From an uncultured Eubacteriales bacterium (GTDB lineage Bacteria > Bacillota > Clostridia > Oscillospirales > Acutalibacteraceae): 64,000 nt of DNA. Location: contig UQEY01000004.1 in assembly GCA_900540235.1 (NCBI GenBank), forward strand, positions 33,805 to 97,804, given 5' to 3'. A program made the translations under genes and the position numbers. Positions within the stretch are counted from its first letter, which is position 1. Every line of letters starts with the position of its first letter. Below the pieces are notes generated by a model. The model had not been told where the DNA came from, ran no database searches, and worked only from the letters and a program-made list of their open reading frames with translations. Shown here in pieces: positions 40,750 through 52,799 of this stretch.

Positions 40750-41779
40750 TATTAATTCACTTACTTACGAAAAACTTAATAGCGTTATTGAAGAACTCGG
40801 TCAACCAACATTTCGAGCAAAACAAATTTATACTTGGCTTCATAAATACGGTGTTTCATCTTTTGATGAAATGACTAATATCAGTAAACAGTTAAGGGAA
40901 ATACTTGCCGACAACTATTTTATATCAACTTGTGAAATTGAAGATAAATACACTTCAAAAATTGATGATACCGTAAAATATTTGTTTAGGCTTTATGATG
41001 GAGAATATGTTGAATCTGTAATTATGAAATATAAATACGGATATACAATTTGTGTTTCATCTCAAGTCGGTTGTAAGATGGGCTGTACTTTTTGTGCTTC
41101 AACTCTTGCGGGTTTTAAACGCAATTTAACTGCAGGTGAAATAGAAGCACAGCTTCAAAGCGCTCAAAAAGATTTGCAAATTAAAATATCGCATATTGTT
41201 TTAATGGGTATCGGTGAACCGCTTGATAATTTTGATAATGTTATTGATTTTCTTTATAATGTCAATAATGAAAACGGTCTTAATATCAGCATGAGAAATA
41301 TTACGCTTTCAACTTGTGGTGTTGTACCGAGAATTTACGATTTAATGGCTCTTAATTTACAACTTACCTTAACTATTTCACTTCACGCTCCCAATGATAA
41401 CATTAGGAGCAAAACAATGCCTATTAATCGTAAATATAATATGGATGAATTAATTAAAGCTTGCAAAAATTATGCCGAGAAAACAGGCAGGAGAGTGAGC
41501 TTTGAATATACACTTATTAAAGATGTAAATGATTCAACAAAAGACGCTTTGGAACTTTCCGCCAGACTTAAAGGGATGAACAGTCATATTAATCTTATTC
41601 CGGTTAATGATGTTAAAGAACGGGGAAATGTCCGCTCATCAAAAGAGGCTATTTTGAATTTTCAAAATGTGTTGAAAAAGCATGGTATTAATGCTACAAT
41701 AAGACGAACTTTAGGTTCTGATATAAATGCGTCCTGCGGACAGCTTAGAAGACTCAAAAACAGAGGTGAAAACGAATGA
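40739..41779 (+). CDS. rlmN: 23S rRNA A2503 / tRNA A37 methyltransferase RlmN
   Basis: The product has 346 residues. Radical SAM cluster motif CKMGCTFCAST, MGIGEPLDNFDNV, and the C-terminal methyl-carrier Cys in INASCGQLRR identify RlmN rather than Cfr. It overlaps rsmB by 11 bp and the phosphatase gene by 4 bp. Confidence 0.95.
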   Translation: MKTDINSLTYEKLNSVIEELGQPTFRAKQIYTWLHKYGVSSFDEMTNISKQLREILADNYFISTCEIEDKYTSKIDDTVKYLFRLYDGEYVESVIMKYKYGYTICVSSQVGCKMGCTFCASTLAGFKRNLTAGEIEAQLQSAQKDLQIKISHIVLMGIGEPLDNFDNVIDFLYNVNNENGLNISMRNITLSTCGVVPRIYDLMALNLQLTLTISLHAPNDNIRSKTMPINRKYNMDELIKACKNYAEKTGRRVSFEYTLIKDVNDSTKDALELSARLKGMNSHINLIPVNDVKERGNVRSSKEAILNFQNVLKKHGINATIRRTLGSDINASCGQLRRLKNRGENE

Positions 41780-42504
41780 GAATTGTTGCAAAAACAGATA
41801 AAGGTCATATAAGAGATTCAAACCAAGATGCGTATGCTGTAGGTGAATTTTCTAATGAAGTTGTGTGGGCTGTTGTTTGCGACGGTATGGGCGGCGCAGT
41901 CGGTGGTAATATTGCCAGTGCACTTGCCGTTAAAGTAATAAGTGACAAAATTAATGTTTCTTATCGTGACCAAATGCGTGACACTTCAATTAAAAATATG
42001 CTTGATTCAGCACTCAATGCCGCAAACATTGAAGTGTTTGATATGGCTGAGGATAAGCCTGATTTAAGAGGTATGGGTACAACTGTAGTTTGCGCTGTAG
42101 TTAAAGATAACCAGGCGTTTATTGCTCATGCCGGTGACAGTAGAGCTTATGTTTTAAAAAATAATGAAATACATCAAGTTACTACCGACCACAGCGTAGT
42201 TCAAGATTTGCTTGATAAGGGCAAGATTACTTCTGAACAAGCTCTTCATCACCCAAATAAAAATATAATCACTCGTGCTGTCGGCGTTGAAAAAGATATT
42301 GATATTGATTTTGACCAAGTAGATTTAGATGACGATTCGACTCTTTTGCTTTGTACCGACGGTCTTTCAAATTATGTAAGTAACGAAGAAATTATTGAAT
42401 TGACTAAAGATAAAAAGCACTACGCTTTTGCTGACAGACTTGTTAACAGAGCAAACGAAAACGGTGGCGGTGATAATATAACCGCAGTAGTAATTTCCAA
42501 ATAA
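41776..42504 (+). CDS. prpC: PP2C-type Ser/Thr phosphatase (PrpC/Stp)
   Basis: The product has 242 residues. All metal motifs: DSNQDAY, VVCDGMGGAVGG, AHAGDSRAYVL, and GGGDNITAVV. It reverses the phosphorylation made by PrkC. Overlaps rlmN by 4 bp and is 21 bp before prkC, the usual arrangement. Confidence 0.95.
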   Translation: MRIVAKTDKGHIRDSNQDAYAVGEFSNEVVWAVVCDGMGGAVGGNIASALAVKVISDKINVSYRDQMRDTSIKNMLDSALNAANIEVFDMAEDKPDLRGMGTTVVCAVVKDNQAFIAHAGDSRAYVLKNNEIHQVTTDHSVVQDLLDKGKITSEQALHHPNKNIITRAVGVEKDIDIDFDQVDLDDDSTLLLCTDGLSNYVSNEEIIELTKDKKHYAFADRLVNRANENGGGDNITAVVISK

Positions 42505-42525
42505 CGATAACGGAGTTTTTAAAGT

Positions 42526-44643
42526 ATGGATAATTATGTAGGAAAAAGACTTGATTCAAGATATGAAATACAGGAAATCGTCGGCGTTGGCGGTATGTCT
42601 GTTGTATATAAAGCTTATGACAATGTTGATGACAGAATTGTAGCTGTCAAAATACTTAAAGACGAATTTTTAACTAATGATGAATTCGTAAGAAGATTTA
42701 AAAATGAATCAAAAGCCATCGCACTTCTTTCACATCCTAATATTGTTAAAGTGTACGATGTAAGTTTCGGTGAAAAGTTGCAATACATTGTAATGGAATA
42801 TGTTGACGGCATCACCCTTAAAGAGTACATTCAAAAGCAAGGTGCAATCACTTGGAACGATGCGCTTTTCTTCACAACACAGATTTTAAAAGCACTTCAG
42901 CACGCTCACGACAAGGGTATTGTTCACAGAGATATTAAACCTCAAAATATTATTCTTTTGCCGAACGGAAATCTGAAAGTTGCTGACTTTGGTATTGCTC
43001 GATTTTCAAGAAGCGATACAAAGACACTTACAGAAACTGCAATCGGTTCGGTTCATTATATCAGTCCTGAGCAAGCAAAAGGCGAATTTACCGATGAAAA
43101 AGCAGATATTTATTCGGTCGGTGTTGTCCTTTATGAAATGCTTGCAGGCAAGGTGCCGTTTGAAGCGGACAGTGCTGTTTCTGTTGCACTTATGCAGCTT
43201 CAAAGCAATGCTAAAAGACTTACTGAAATTAACCCTGATATTCCTTTAGGTCTTGAACAAATTTGTATTCATGCTATGCAAAAAGACCCAAAAGACAGGT
43301 ACCAATCGGCTACCGAGATGCTTCTTGATGTTGAAGAAATAATCAAAAACCCAAAAACAGAATTTGATTATTCTTATTTTGTTGATAAAGAACCTACAAA
43401 ATATATTTCTCAAACTGATAAAATTACGGGTGAGCAACCTGTGTTAAATGAAAATGAGATTGAGAAAACTTATGATGAAGATGTAGAAGAAGTATATTAT
43501 GACCCTGATCATAAAAAGAAAGTTATAACCGCTGTTTCAATCGGTCTTATTGTTTTAGCCGCCGCTATTGTTCTTTTGGTAATGACTATTACCGGTTCAT
43601 TTAAAACCGATACAAGTACGCTTGATAATTTTGTCGGCTTTTCTTATGATGAACTTATAAATTCAAATAAGTACGATTATGAATTCATTCTTGAACAAAA
43701 GAAAACAGACGAAGTTGAACCGGGAATCATTGTTGAACAGTCACCTGAGGCAGGTTCAAAAGTAATTTCAGGTTCTCAGGTTAAGCTTGTTGTTTCCGCT
43801 TCGGAAGATGATATTAATGTGCCGAATATTTATAATCTTAATGAAGAAAAGGCAAAAAAATCTTTGGCTAATGAGGGCTTAAACAATTATAAATTTACAA
43901 CTATTTCAAGCGAAACGGTTGAGGAGGGATATGTGGTTTATACCGAGCCTAAAGCAGGCACTGTTGTTTCTGCCGATACGCAAATTGTTGTTTTTGTGAG
44001 TTCAGGTCCTACTACAAAACAAGTTGTAAATATCCAAATACCTGATGTTAAAGGACTTAAACAAGAGGGTGCAAGGGCATTTCTTGAAAAAACAGGTTTT
44101 ACCAATATCACTTTTGTAACAAAAGATGATATTACACCAAAGGGTACTGTTTTATCTCAATCACCGGCTGCAGGTTCTTCTGCTACTGCCGATGAAAGAA
44201 TGAGAATTGTAATTTCATCCGGTGTTACAACAACTACTACTAAGCCTACTTCAAAAATTTCTGTTTCTGTTTTGTTACCTGAAATTGTAGACGAAGACGG
44301 TGAGTACACAACAGATACTCTTGAAGTTTTATTAAACGGTGAAACTTATCTTAACCAAGCTGTTACTCTTAAAGGCGGTAAAGCAAATGTAAGCGTAACG
44401 CTTGAAGACAGCGAAAGCGCAGTTATAAAAATTTCTTTGTCTGACACAGGTGCAGTTGAAACCAAAAATATAAATGCCGATAACAGCGAAAATATAAGTG
44501 TAGATTTTACCGGTTTTTCAAGTGATGATTCTCAACAGTTATCAATGCCTCAGGAATCTACACAGTCGGCTACAGCTTCAACTGCTGCTTCGGCATTTGA
44601 AAATACAACTGATACAACAGGTGAAACTAAGAATGTGCAATAA
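42526..44643 (+). CDS. prkC: PASTA-domain Ser/Thr protein kinase PrkC
   Basis: The product has 705 residues. The kinase (about 8-270) has VGVGGMSVVYKAYD, the VAVKIL lysine, HRDIKPQNI and DFGIARFS. A membrane helix (about 332-354) leads to three PASTA domains (about 363-430, 431-500, 510-575) outside, then a Thr/Ser-rich linker and an extra domain (about 580-705) unlike the B. subtilis protein, with poor sequence complexity at its end. It senses muropeptides, controls growth and in sporeformers germination. Codon bases overlap rsgA by 11 bp. Confidence 0.95.
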   Translation: MDNYVGKRLDSRYEIQEIVGVGGMSVVYKAYDNVDDRIVAVKILKDEFLTNDEFVRRFKNESKAIALLSHPNIVKVYDVSFGEKLQYIVMEYVDGITLKEYIQKQGAITWNDALFFTTQILKALQHAHDKGIVHRDIKPQNIILLPNGNLKVADFGIARFSRSDTKTLTETAIGSVHYISPEQAKGEFTDEKADIYSVGVVLYEMLAGKVPFEADSAVSVALMQLQSNAKRLTEINPDIPLGLEQICIHAMQKDPKDRYQSATEMLLDVEEIIKNPKTEFDYSYFVDKEPTKYISQTDKITGEQPVLNENEIEKTYDEDVEEVYYDPDHKKKVITAVSIGLIVLAAAIVLLVMTITGSFKTDTSTLDNFVGFSYDELINSNKYDYEFILEQKKTDEVEPGIIVEQSPEAGSKVISGSQVKLVVSASEDDINVPNIYNLNEEKAKKSLANEGLNNYKFTTISSETVEEGYVVYTEPKAGTVVSADTQIVVFVSSGPTTKQVVNIQIPDVKGLKQEGARAFLEKTGFTNITFVTKDDITPKGTVLSQSPAAGSSATADERMRIVISSGVTTTTTKPTSKISVSVLLPEIVDEDGEYTTDTLEVLLNGETYLNQAVTLKGGKANVSVTLEDSESAVIKISLSDTGAVETKNINADNSENISVDFTGFSSDDSQQLSMPQESTQSATASTAASAFENTTDTTGETKNVQ

Positions 44644-45520
44644 ACCCATTATAGTTAAAGGTATCGGTGGTTTCTACTATGTGGAAACCACCGATGGTTT
44701 ATATGAATGTAAGGCAAGGGGAGTATTCAGAAAGAAAAAAATCACTCCGCTTGTCGGCGATAAAGTTAAAATCAGCATAAATGAGAATGCAGAAAATACT
44801 ATTGATGAAATTGAGGAAAGAAAAAATTTTCTTGTAAGGCCTCCACTTGCCAATATCGACCAACTTTTTATTGTATCATCAATCGTTGACCCTCAAATTA
44901 ATACAGTTGTGCTTGACAGACTTGTTGCGATAGCTGAATATAAAAATATTGAGCCTATAATTGTTTTTACCAAAACAGATTTAGATTCATCCTATAAAAA
45001 ATATGTTGACATTTATTCAAATGCCGGCTTTAAAACAATAATTTGCGATAATACTACGGGTTTGGGTTCAAGTGAAGTCAAAGAACTTTTAAAAAATAAA
45101 ACGAGTGCTTTTGCGGGTAATACCGGTGTAGGTAAATCTTCACTTCTTAATCAAATTGATTCCTCTCTTGAGCTTGCAACAGGTGAAACAAGCAAAAAAC
45201 TCGGCAGGGGTAAGCATACTACAAGGCACTGCGAACTTTTCAAATGCGGCGGCGGATATATTGCGGACACTCCGGGTTTTTCTTCGCTTGATATCGAAAG
45301 ATGTGAAAGAATTATGAAAGATGATTTGCCGCACTGTTTCAGAGAATTTGAAGATTATATTTACGATTGTAAGTTTTTAAACAACTGCTCTCATATTAAT
45401 GACAAAGGATGCGCCGTAAGGCAAGCAGTTGACGATGGCATAATTTCTCAAAGCAGATATAATAGTTATATTCAAATGTATAATGAAGTTAAAGACATAA
45501 AAGAGTGGGAAAAGAAATGA
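44633..45520 (+). CDS. rsgA: Ribosome small-subunit-dependent GTPase RsgA
   Basis: The product has 295 residues. It shows the circularly permuted GTPase order: TKTD (G4) before GNTGVGKSSLL (G1) and DTPGFSSLD (G3), an N-terminal OB-fold and a C-terminal zinc site CKFLNNCSHINDKGC. It checks 30S maturation. Start ATG 44633 follows aggtga; the frame is open much further upstream, but that part lies inside prkC with no site. Confidence 0.94.
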   Translation: MCNKPIIVKGIGGFYYVETTDGLYECKARGVFRKKKITPLVGDKVKISINENAENTIDEIEERKNFLVRPPLANIDQLFIVSSIVDPQINTVVLDRLVAIAEYKNIEPIIVFTKTDLDSSYKKYVDIYSNAGFKTIICDNTTGLGSSEVKELLKNKTSAFAGNTGVGKSSLLNQIDSSLELATGETSKKLGRGKHTTRHCELFKCGGGYIADTPGFSSLDIERCERIMKDDLPHCFREFEDYIYDCKFLNNCSHINDKGCAVRQAVDDGIISQSRYNSYIQMYNEVKDIKEWEKK

Positions 45521-46134
45521 TAAAATGCCTTATAATTTCAGGTGCTCCTGAAGAAGATATTGAATATTATAAAGACTATGTTGATTCTCGCTTTATAATT
45601 TCTGCCGACAGTGGTTATCAAAAGTGCCTTAAACTTGATATTAAACCTGATTTAATTATAGGTGATTTTGATTCTTCTAAATTGCCGATAACAGATATTG
45701 AAACAATGCTTCTGCCAATCAGAAAAGACGACACAGATACTTTTTTTGCCGTTAAGGAGGCAATTAAAAGGAATTTTGACGATATAATTATTCTTGGCGG
45801 TATAGGCAGCAGATTTGACCACACTTATTGTAACATTTTGGCGCTTAATTATTGCCTTGACAGAGATGTTAAATGTGCTTTAATTGACAAGTATAATAAG
45901 ATTGAAATTTATAATAAAAGTTTTTCTTTTAAAAAAGATAATTATTTTTCATTTTCTTTTTATGCTCTTTTTAATAATTGTATCGGTTTAACAACAAGGG
46001 GTACGCAGTACGATTTGACAAATTATACATTAACGCCCGATTGCCCGCTTGCACAAAGCAATTCATTTAAAGATGATACGGTAAGCGTAACTTTCAAAAC
46101 AGGTAAGTTGATTTTAATTCAAAGTAACGATTAA
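45517..46134 (+). CDS. thiN: Thiamine pyrophosphokinase
   Basis: The product has 205 residues. ISADSGYQKCLKL, the metal motif PDLIIGDFDSS and LLPIRKDDTDTFFAVKEA with GGIGSRFDHTYCN are typical. It makes thiamine pyrophosphate from thiamine and ATP. Start ATG 45517 (4-bp overlap with rsgA) is preferred to GTG 45505. In B. subtilis rpe lies between rsgA and thiN; it is missing here. Confidence 0.93.
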   Translation: MIKCLIISGAPEEDIEYYKDYVDSRFIISADSGYQKCLKLDIKPDLIIGDFDSSKLPITDIETMLLPIRKDDTDTFFAVKEAIKRNFDDIIILGGIGSRFDHTYCNILALNYCLDRDVKCALIDKYNKIEIYNKSFSFKKDNYFSFSFYALFNNCIGLTTRGTQYDLTNYTLTPDCPLAQSNSFKDDTVSVTFKTGKLILIQSND

Positions 46135-46185
46135 TTATCTTTTGCATAGTATGTAGTAAATACAGCATAAAGAGGTGTTTACTAT

Positions 46186-46329
46186 ATGAAAAAAATGTGT
46201 AGGAGAGATTATTTGTGGATAGCATTCGGTGCCGGTTGCGTAATTGCATGTTGCTGTTCAACAATATGGATAACACGAATACTTGCTATTGTAGTAATCA
46301 TTCTCGGAATTATTTGCTGTAAAAGATAA
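46186..46329 (+). CDS. 47-residue cysteine-rich small membrane protein
   Basis: The ORF starts at ATG 46186 and ends with TAA 46327-46329. A clear ribosome binding site, agaggtg, lies 9 bp upstream. The N-terminus is basic (MKKMCRRDYLW) and one or two hydrophobic stretches cover about 10-28 and 30-44; cysteines cluster at ACCC and ICC near the end. There is no family I recognise. It lies 51 bp after thiN and 13 bp before spoVM with no terminator between, so it is very likely co-transcribed with spoVM. A role in spore formation is a reasonable inference. Confidence 0.72.
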   Translation: MKKMCRRDYLWIAFGAGCVIACCCSTIWITRILAIVVIILGIICCKR

Positions 46330-46342
46330 GTGAGGTATGGTT

Positions 46343-46432
46343 ATGAAGGTTGTACTAATTAAAAGTCCTAAGTTTTTAGCTCCGTTTCTTCGAGCAATGT
46401 TTAAAATTGAAAAAGTTAAAAATGAAACATAG
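46343..46432 (+). CDS. spoVM: Stage V sporulation protein M (SpoVM), 29 residues
   Basis: Its short length hides it from usual gene calling. The sequence MKVVLIKSPKFLAPFLRAMF aligns with B. subtilis SpoVM: shared Met1, Lys2, Ile6, Lys7, Pro9, Lys10, Phe11, Leu12, Arg17, Ala18 and Met19. SpoVM is an amphipathic helix that recognises the positive curvature of the forespore membrane and anchors the coat ATPase SpoIVA. gaggt lies 6 bp before ATG 46343. Position behind rsgA and thiN matches the B. subtilis order. It ends 1 bp before an excellent terminator. Confidence 0.88.
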   Translation: MKVVLIKSPKFLAPFLRAMFKIEKVKNET

Positions 46433-46433
46433 C

Positions 46434-46464
46434 AAAACGCATCCTATTTTGGATGCGTTTTTTT
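46434..46464 (+). terminator. Intrinsic terminator of the long operon ending in spoVM
   Basis: An 11-bp perfect stem (46434-46444 with 46451-46461) has a 6-nt loop and continues into a T-run of eight or more. Confidence 0.95.
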
Positions 46465-46485
46465 AATAAAATAACTTATATTTAA

Positions 46486-49343
<2,858 letters not shown>

Positions 49344-49358
49344 TTTGGAGATGACAAT

Positions 49359-50789
49359 ATGAATAATAAAGCTAAAGAATATTTTGATTTACTCAAAGGT
49401 AAAAAAGTTGCTTTTGTAGGTATGGGTGTTGCAAATGTGCCTTGCGCAAAATTTTTGGCAAAGCTTGGCATAGAAGTTTATGCTTGTGATAAAAGGGATA
49501 AAGAATATATCGGAAAAGATATTTGTAATGACCTTGAAAATTTAGGCGTTCATTTTTCACTCGGTGAAAATTATCTTGATATTTTGCCGCAAATGGACTT
49601 GGTATTTCGTTCTCATGGCATTTTGCCTTTTCAAAACCCTTGGATAGGTGAATGTATTGAAAGAGGGCAAAAAGTCACTACTGAGATGGAAGTCTTTTTT
49701 AAATTATGCCCATCTAAGATTATTGCCGTAACAGGTTCTAACGGTAAAACGACAACCACTACTCTCATTGCAAAAATGCTTGAAATGCAGGGAAAAAAGG
49801 TGTATTTAGGCGGTAATATAGGCAAGGCATTAATGCCGGAACTTGAAACTATAACCGAAAATGATATTGCCGTTGTAGAACTTTCTTCTTTTCAGCTTTT
49901 AACTATGGGCAATATGAAAAACAGACCGGATGTTGCTGTTGTTACTAATATTGAATGTACACATCAAGACCACCATGTAAATCTTGACGAATATGTTGAC
50001 GCTAAAAGAAATATTTTGATTTACCAAAACAGTGATGCACGAACCGTACTTAACGCTGATTGCGACTATTCTATCGGCAATCGGGTTTATCATGATATGA
50101 GATATGATGTCAGAGGTAAGCTTTCTGAGTTTTCTATTAAACATAAGGTTGAAAACGGTTGTTATATGAACGAAAAAGGTGAGATTATTTATAACGATAA
50201 CGGTAAAGAAACTTTTGTTATGAATAGTTCGGATATTGCTATACCCGGCACTCATAATATTGAAAACTACTGCACAGCAATTTGCGCTACTTGGGGTATT
50301 GTAGATATTGGCGTTTATGACAAAATTGCAAAAACTTTCGGCGGAGTTGAACACAGAATTGAATTTGTAAGAGAATACAAAGGCGTCAGATATTATAACG
50401 ACTCTATTGCTACTTCACCTTCACGAGTTATAAGCGGTCTAAGGGCATTTGGCAAAAAAATTATTGTTATTATGGGTGGTTCCGATAAGGGAAATGATAT
50501 GAGCGAAATGGTGCCTGACATTTTAAAATATGTTAAAGTGCTCATATTAAACGGCGCTACTGCAGATAAAATATATAATACCGTTGTTAATTTTGACGGG
50601 TATAAAGACTCGGGTATTAAAATTGTAAAAACAGATGTGCTTGAAAATGCACTTACCGAAGCTAAAAAAATTGCCCAAAGTGGTGATATTGTTTCACTTT
50701 GTCCTGCGTGCCCTGCATTTGACCAGTTCAAAACTTTTGAATACAGAGGCAGAAAATTTAAAGAACTTGTAAATGGATTTGATGACTGA
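49359..50789 (+). CDS. murD: UDP-N-acetylmuramoyl-L-alanine:D-glutamate ligase
   Basis: The product has 476 residues. The ATP loop VTGSNGKTTTTTLIAKML (about 125-142), HQDHHVNLDEYVDAKRN for the magnesium and carbamoylated-lysine region, and YYNDSIATSPSRV followed by DKGNDMSE are typical. It adds D-Glu to the peptidoglycan precursor. It is away from the usual dcw cluster. tggag 9 bp before ATG. Confidence 0.93.
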   Translation: MNNKAKEYFDLLKGKKVAFVGMGVANVPCAKFLAKLGIEVYACDKRDKEYIGKDICNDLENLGVHFSLGENYLDILPQMDLVFRSHGILPFQNPWIGECIERGQKVTTEMEVFFKLCPSKIIAVTGSNGKTTTTTLIAKMLEMQGKKVYLGGNIGKALMPELETITENDIAVVELSSFQLLTMGNMKNRPDVAVVTNIECTHQDHHVNLDEYVDAKRNILIYQNSDARTVLNADCDYSIGNRVYHDMRYDVRGKLSEFSIKHKVENGCYMNEKGEIIYNDNGKETFVMNSSDIAIPGTHNIENYCTAICATWGIVDIGVYDKIAKTFGGVEHRIEFVREYKGVRYYNDSIATSPSRVISGLRAFGKKIIVIMGGSDKGNDMSEMVPDILKYVKVLILNGATADKIYNTVVNFDGYKDSGIKIVKTDVLENALTEAKKIAQSGDIVSLCPACPAFDQFKTFEYRGRKFKELVNGFDD

Positions 50790-51805
50790 TGAATACTGTT
50801 GAATTGTTAAAAGAACTTACTTCTGTTGTCGGAGTAAGTGGCGAAGAAAATAATATTGTTGATTTACTAAAAACTAAACTTGAACCATACGGTACTGTAA
50901 GCGTAGACGCTATGAACAATGTCTATTGCACATTCGGAAGCGGTTATCACTTTTTGCTTGACGCTCACCTTGATGAAATCGGTATGATTGTTACCGATAT
51001 TACCGACGACGGATTTATCAAATTTAATCGTGTGGGCGGAATTGACAGAAGAATGTTACTCGGATATGAGGTTTCAATTTGGGGAAAAGAAGAAGTAAAA
51101 GGTATTATTTCAACTTTGCCGCCGCATCTTCAAACTGCCGAGGATGAAAAGAAAGTACCTGAGTTTAAAGACCTTTCAATCGATGTAGGTATGAACAAAG
51201 AAGAAATTGTAAAAATTGTTTCTCTCGGCGATAAAATTACATTTAAGCGCAATTTTACCAAACTTTTAAATGATCAAATATCGGCTTCTTGTCTTGACGA
51301 CCGGAGCGGCGTTGCTTCTGTTTTAATGTCACTTGATGAGCTTAAAAATCTTCCTTGCAAAATCACCGTAATGTTTTCAACTCAAGAAGAAGTTGGTACA
51401 AGAGGTGCAAAAATCGGACCGTATGCAAAAAATATTGACGAATTTATCAGCGTTGATGTATCATTTGCTTATACTCCTACATGTGACAAAGCAGATTGTA
51501 AAGAAATAGGAAAAGGCGCAATGATTGGTTTTTCACCTATTCTTGATAAAATGATTTCAAGAAAACTTGTTGATACTGCTAAGAAAAACAATATACCTTA
51601 CCAGTGCGAAATTATGAATGGAAACACGGGTACTAACGCTGATGTTATAACTCTCAGTGAAAACGGAATAAAAGGCGCACTCATTTCCATTCCGGAAAAG
51701 TATATGCATCAACCTATGGAAGTTGTTGACATTAGTGATATTGAAAGTGTAAGCAAATTAATTTGCGCTTATGTTAAGGAAAAGGCAGGTGAACTTAATG
51801 CTTAA
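50789..51805 (+). CDS. M42-family aminopeptidase (first of a pair)
   Basis: The product has 338 residues. Metal ligands: DAHLDEIGMIV, CLDDRSGVAS, FSTQEEVGTRGA, and a C-terminal His in YMHQPMEVVD. These cobalt- or zinc-dependent enzymes form large tetrahedral complexes that degrade peptides in the cytoplasm. It starts on the last base of the murD stop and overlaps the second M42 gene by 8 bp. Confidence 0.9.
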   Translation: MNTVELLKELTSVVGVSGEENNIVDLLKTKLEPYGTVSVDAMNNVYCTFGSGYHFLLDAHLDEIGMIVTDITDDGFIKFNRVGGIDRRMLLGYEVSIWGKEEVKGIISTLPPHLQTAEDEKKVPEFKDLSIDVGMNKEEIVKIVSLGDKITFKRNFTKLLNDQISASCLDDRSGVASVLMSLDELKNLPCKITVMFSTQEEVGTRGAKIGPYAKNIDEFISVDVSFAYTPTCDKADCKEIGKGAMIGFSPILDKMISRKLVDTAKKNNIPYQCEIMNGNTGTNADVITLSENGIKGALISIPEKYMHQPMEVVDISDIESVSKLICAYVKEKAGELNA

Positions 51806-52799
51806 AGAACTTTGCTTATTAAACGGTACTTCCGGTGATGAAAGTGCTGTTCGTGAATTTATTATTTCGCAAATTAAAGATTATTGCGATTATAAAGTTG
51901 ATGCATTGGGTTCAATAATTGCATTTAAAAAAGGCAAAAACAAGCCTTCCAAAAATGTTATGATTTGCGCACATATGGATGAAGTCGGTTTCATTATCAC
52001 CGATATTATAGATGACGGATATTTAAAATTCGCACCTGTCGGCGGAATCGATGCAAGAATCGTAGCAGACAGGAAGATTAAAATTAACGATATTTACGGT
52101 GTTGTAGGACTGAAACCTATTCATCTTTTGTCAGGTGACGAAAAAGATAAGGCAGTAAGTTTTAAAAATCTTTATATTGATATCGGTGCTAAAGATAAAA
52201 AAGATGCCGATAAATATGTTTCACTCGGCGATTATGCATATTTCGTAAGTGATTATTGCGAATTCGGCGACGGTTTTATTAAAGCAAAAGCGCTTGATGA
52301 CAGAATCGGTTGTACGCTGATGATTGAACTTATTAAAAGTGAACTTAAATACGACACATATTTTTGCTTTAATGTTCAGGAGGAAGTTGGGCTTAGAGGT
52401 TCAAAATGTACTTCGTTTGATGTTCAGCCTGATATTTCTGTTATACTTGAATCTACAACAGCGGCAGATTTGTGCGGCGTAACCGGTGGGGACAGGGTGT
52501 GTGTTCTCGGCAACGGTCCGGTTGTATCTTTTATGGACGGCAGAACTGTTTATGACAAGGAATTGTATCAAATTGCAAGAAAAGTAGCAGATGACAACAA
52601 TATCCCTTGTCAAACAAAAACTGCTATTGCGGGCGGTAATGATGCCGGTGCGATTCAAACAAGCGGCAAAGGCAGCAGAGTAATTGCGATTTCCCTTGCG
52701 AGCAGATATATTCATTCAGCTTCAAGTGTTGTTAAAAAATCTGATATTGAAAACACAAGAAAATTGTTAGAAAGTCTACTTCCAAAACTTTATGATTAA
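51798..52799 (+). CDS. M42-family aminopeptidase (second of a pair)
   Basis: The product has 333 residues. The metal ligands are present: CAHMDEVGFI, ALDDRIGCTL, VQEEVGLRGSK, and a His in RYIHSASSVV. The bridging acid is Glu in ILESTTAADL where the first paralogue has Asp. The pair may form a mixed complex or have divided specificity. Start ATG 51798 has aggtga 4 bp upstream; overlaps the GNAT gene by 8 bp. Confidence 0.9.
   Translation: MLKELCLLNGTSGDESAVREFIISQIKDYCDYKVDALGSIIAFKKGKNKPSKNVMICAHMDEVGFIITDIIDDGYLKFAPVGGIDARIVADRKIKINDIYGVVGLKPIHLLSGDEKDKAVSFKNLYIDIGAKDKKDADKYVSLGDYAYFVSDYCEFGDGFIKAKALDDRIGCTLMIELIKSELKYDTYFCFNVQEEVGLRGSKCTSFDVQPDISVILESTTAADLCGVTGGDRVCVLGNGPVVSFMDGRTVYDKELYQIARKVADDNNIPCQTKTAIAGGNDAGAIQTSGKGSRVIAISLASRYIHSASSVVKKSDIENTRKLLESLLPKLYD

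Noticed and set aside
46144..46173. GCATAGT and CATAAAGA spaced like a sigma-E promoter before the 47-aa ORF
   Set aside because: Transcription would begin near 46180, downstream of the ribosome binding site at 46171-46177, so the message would lack it.
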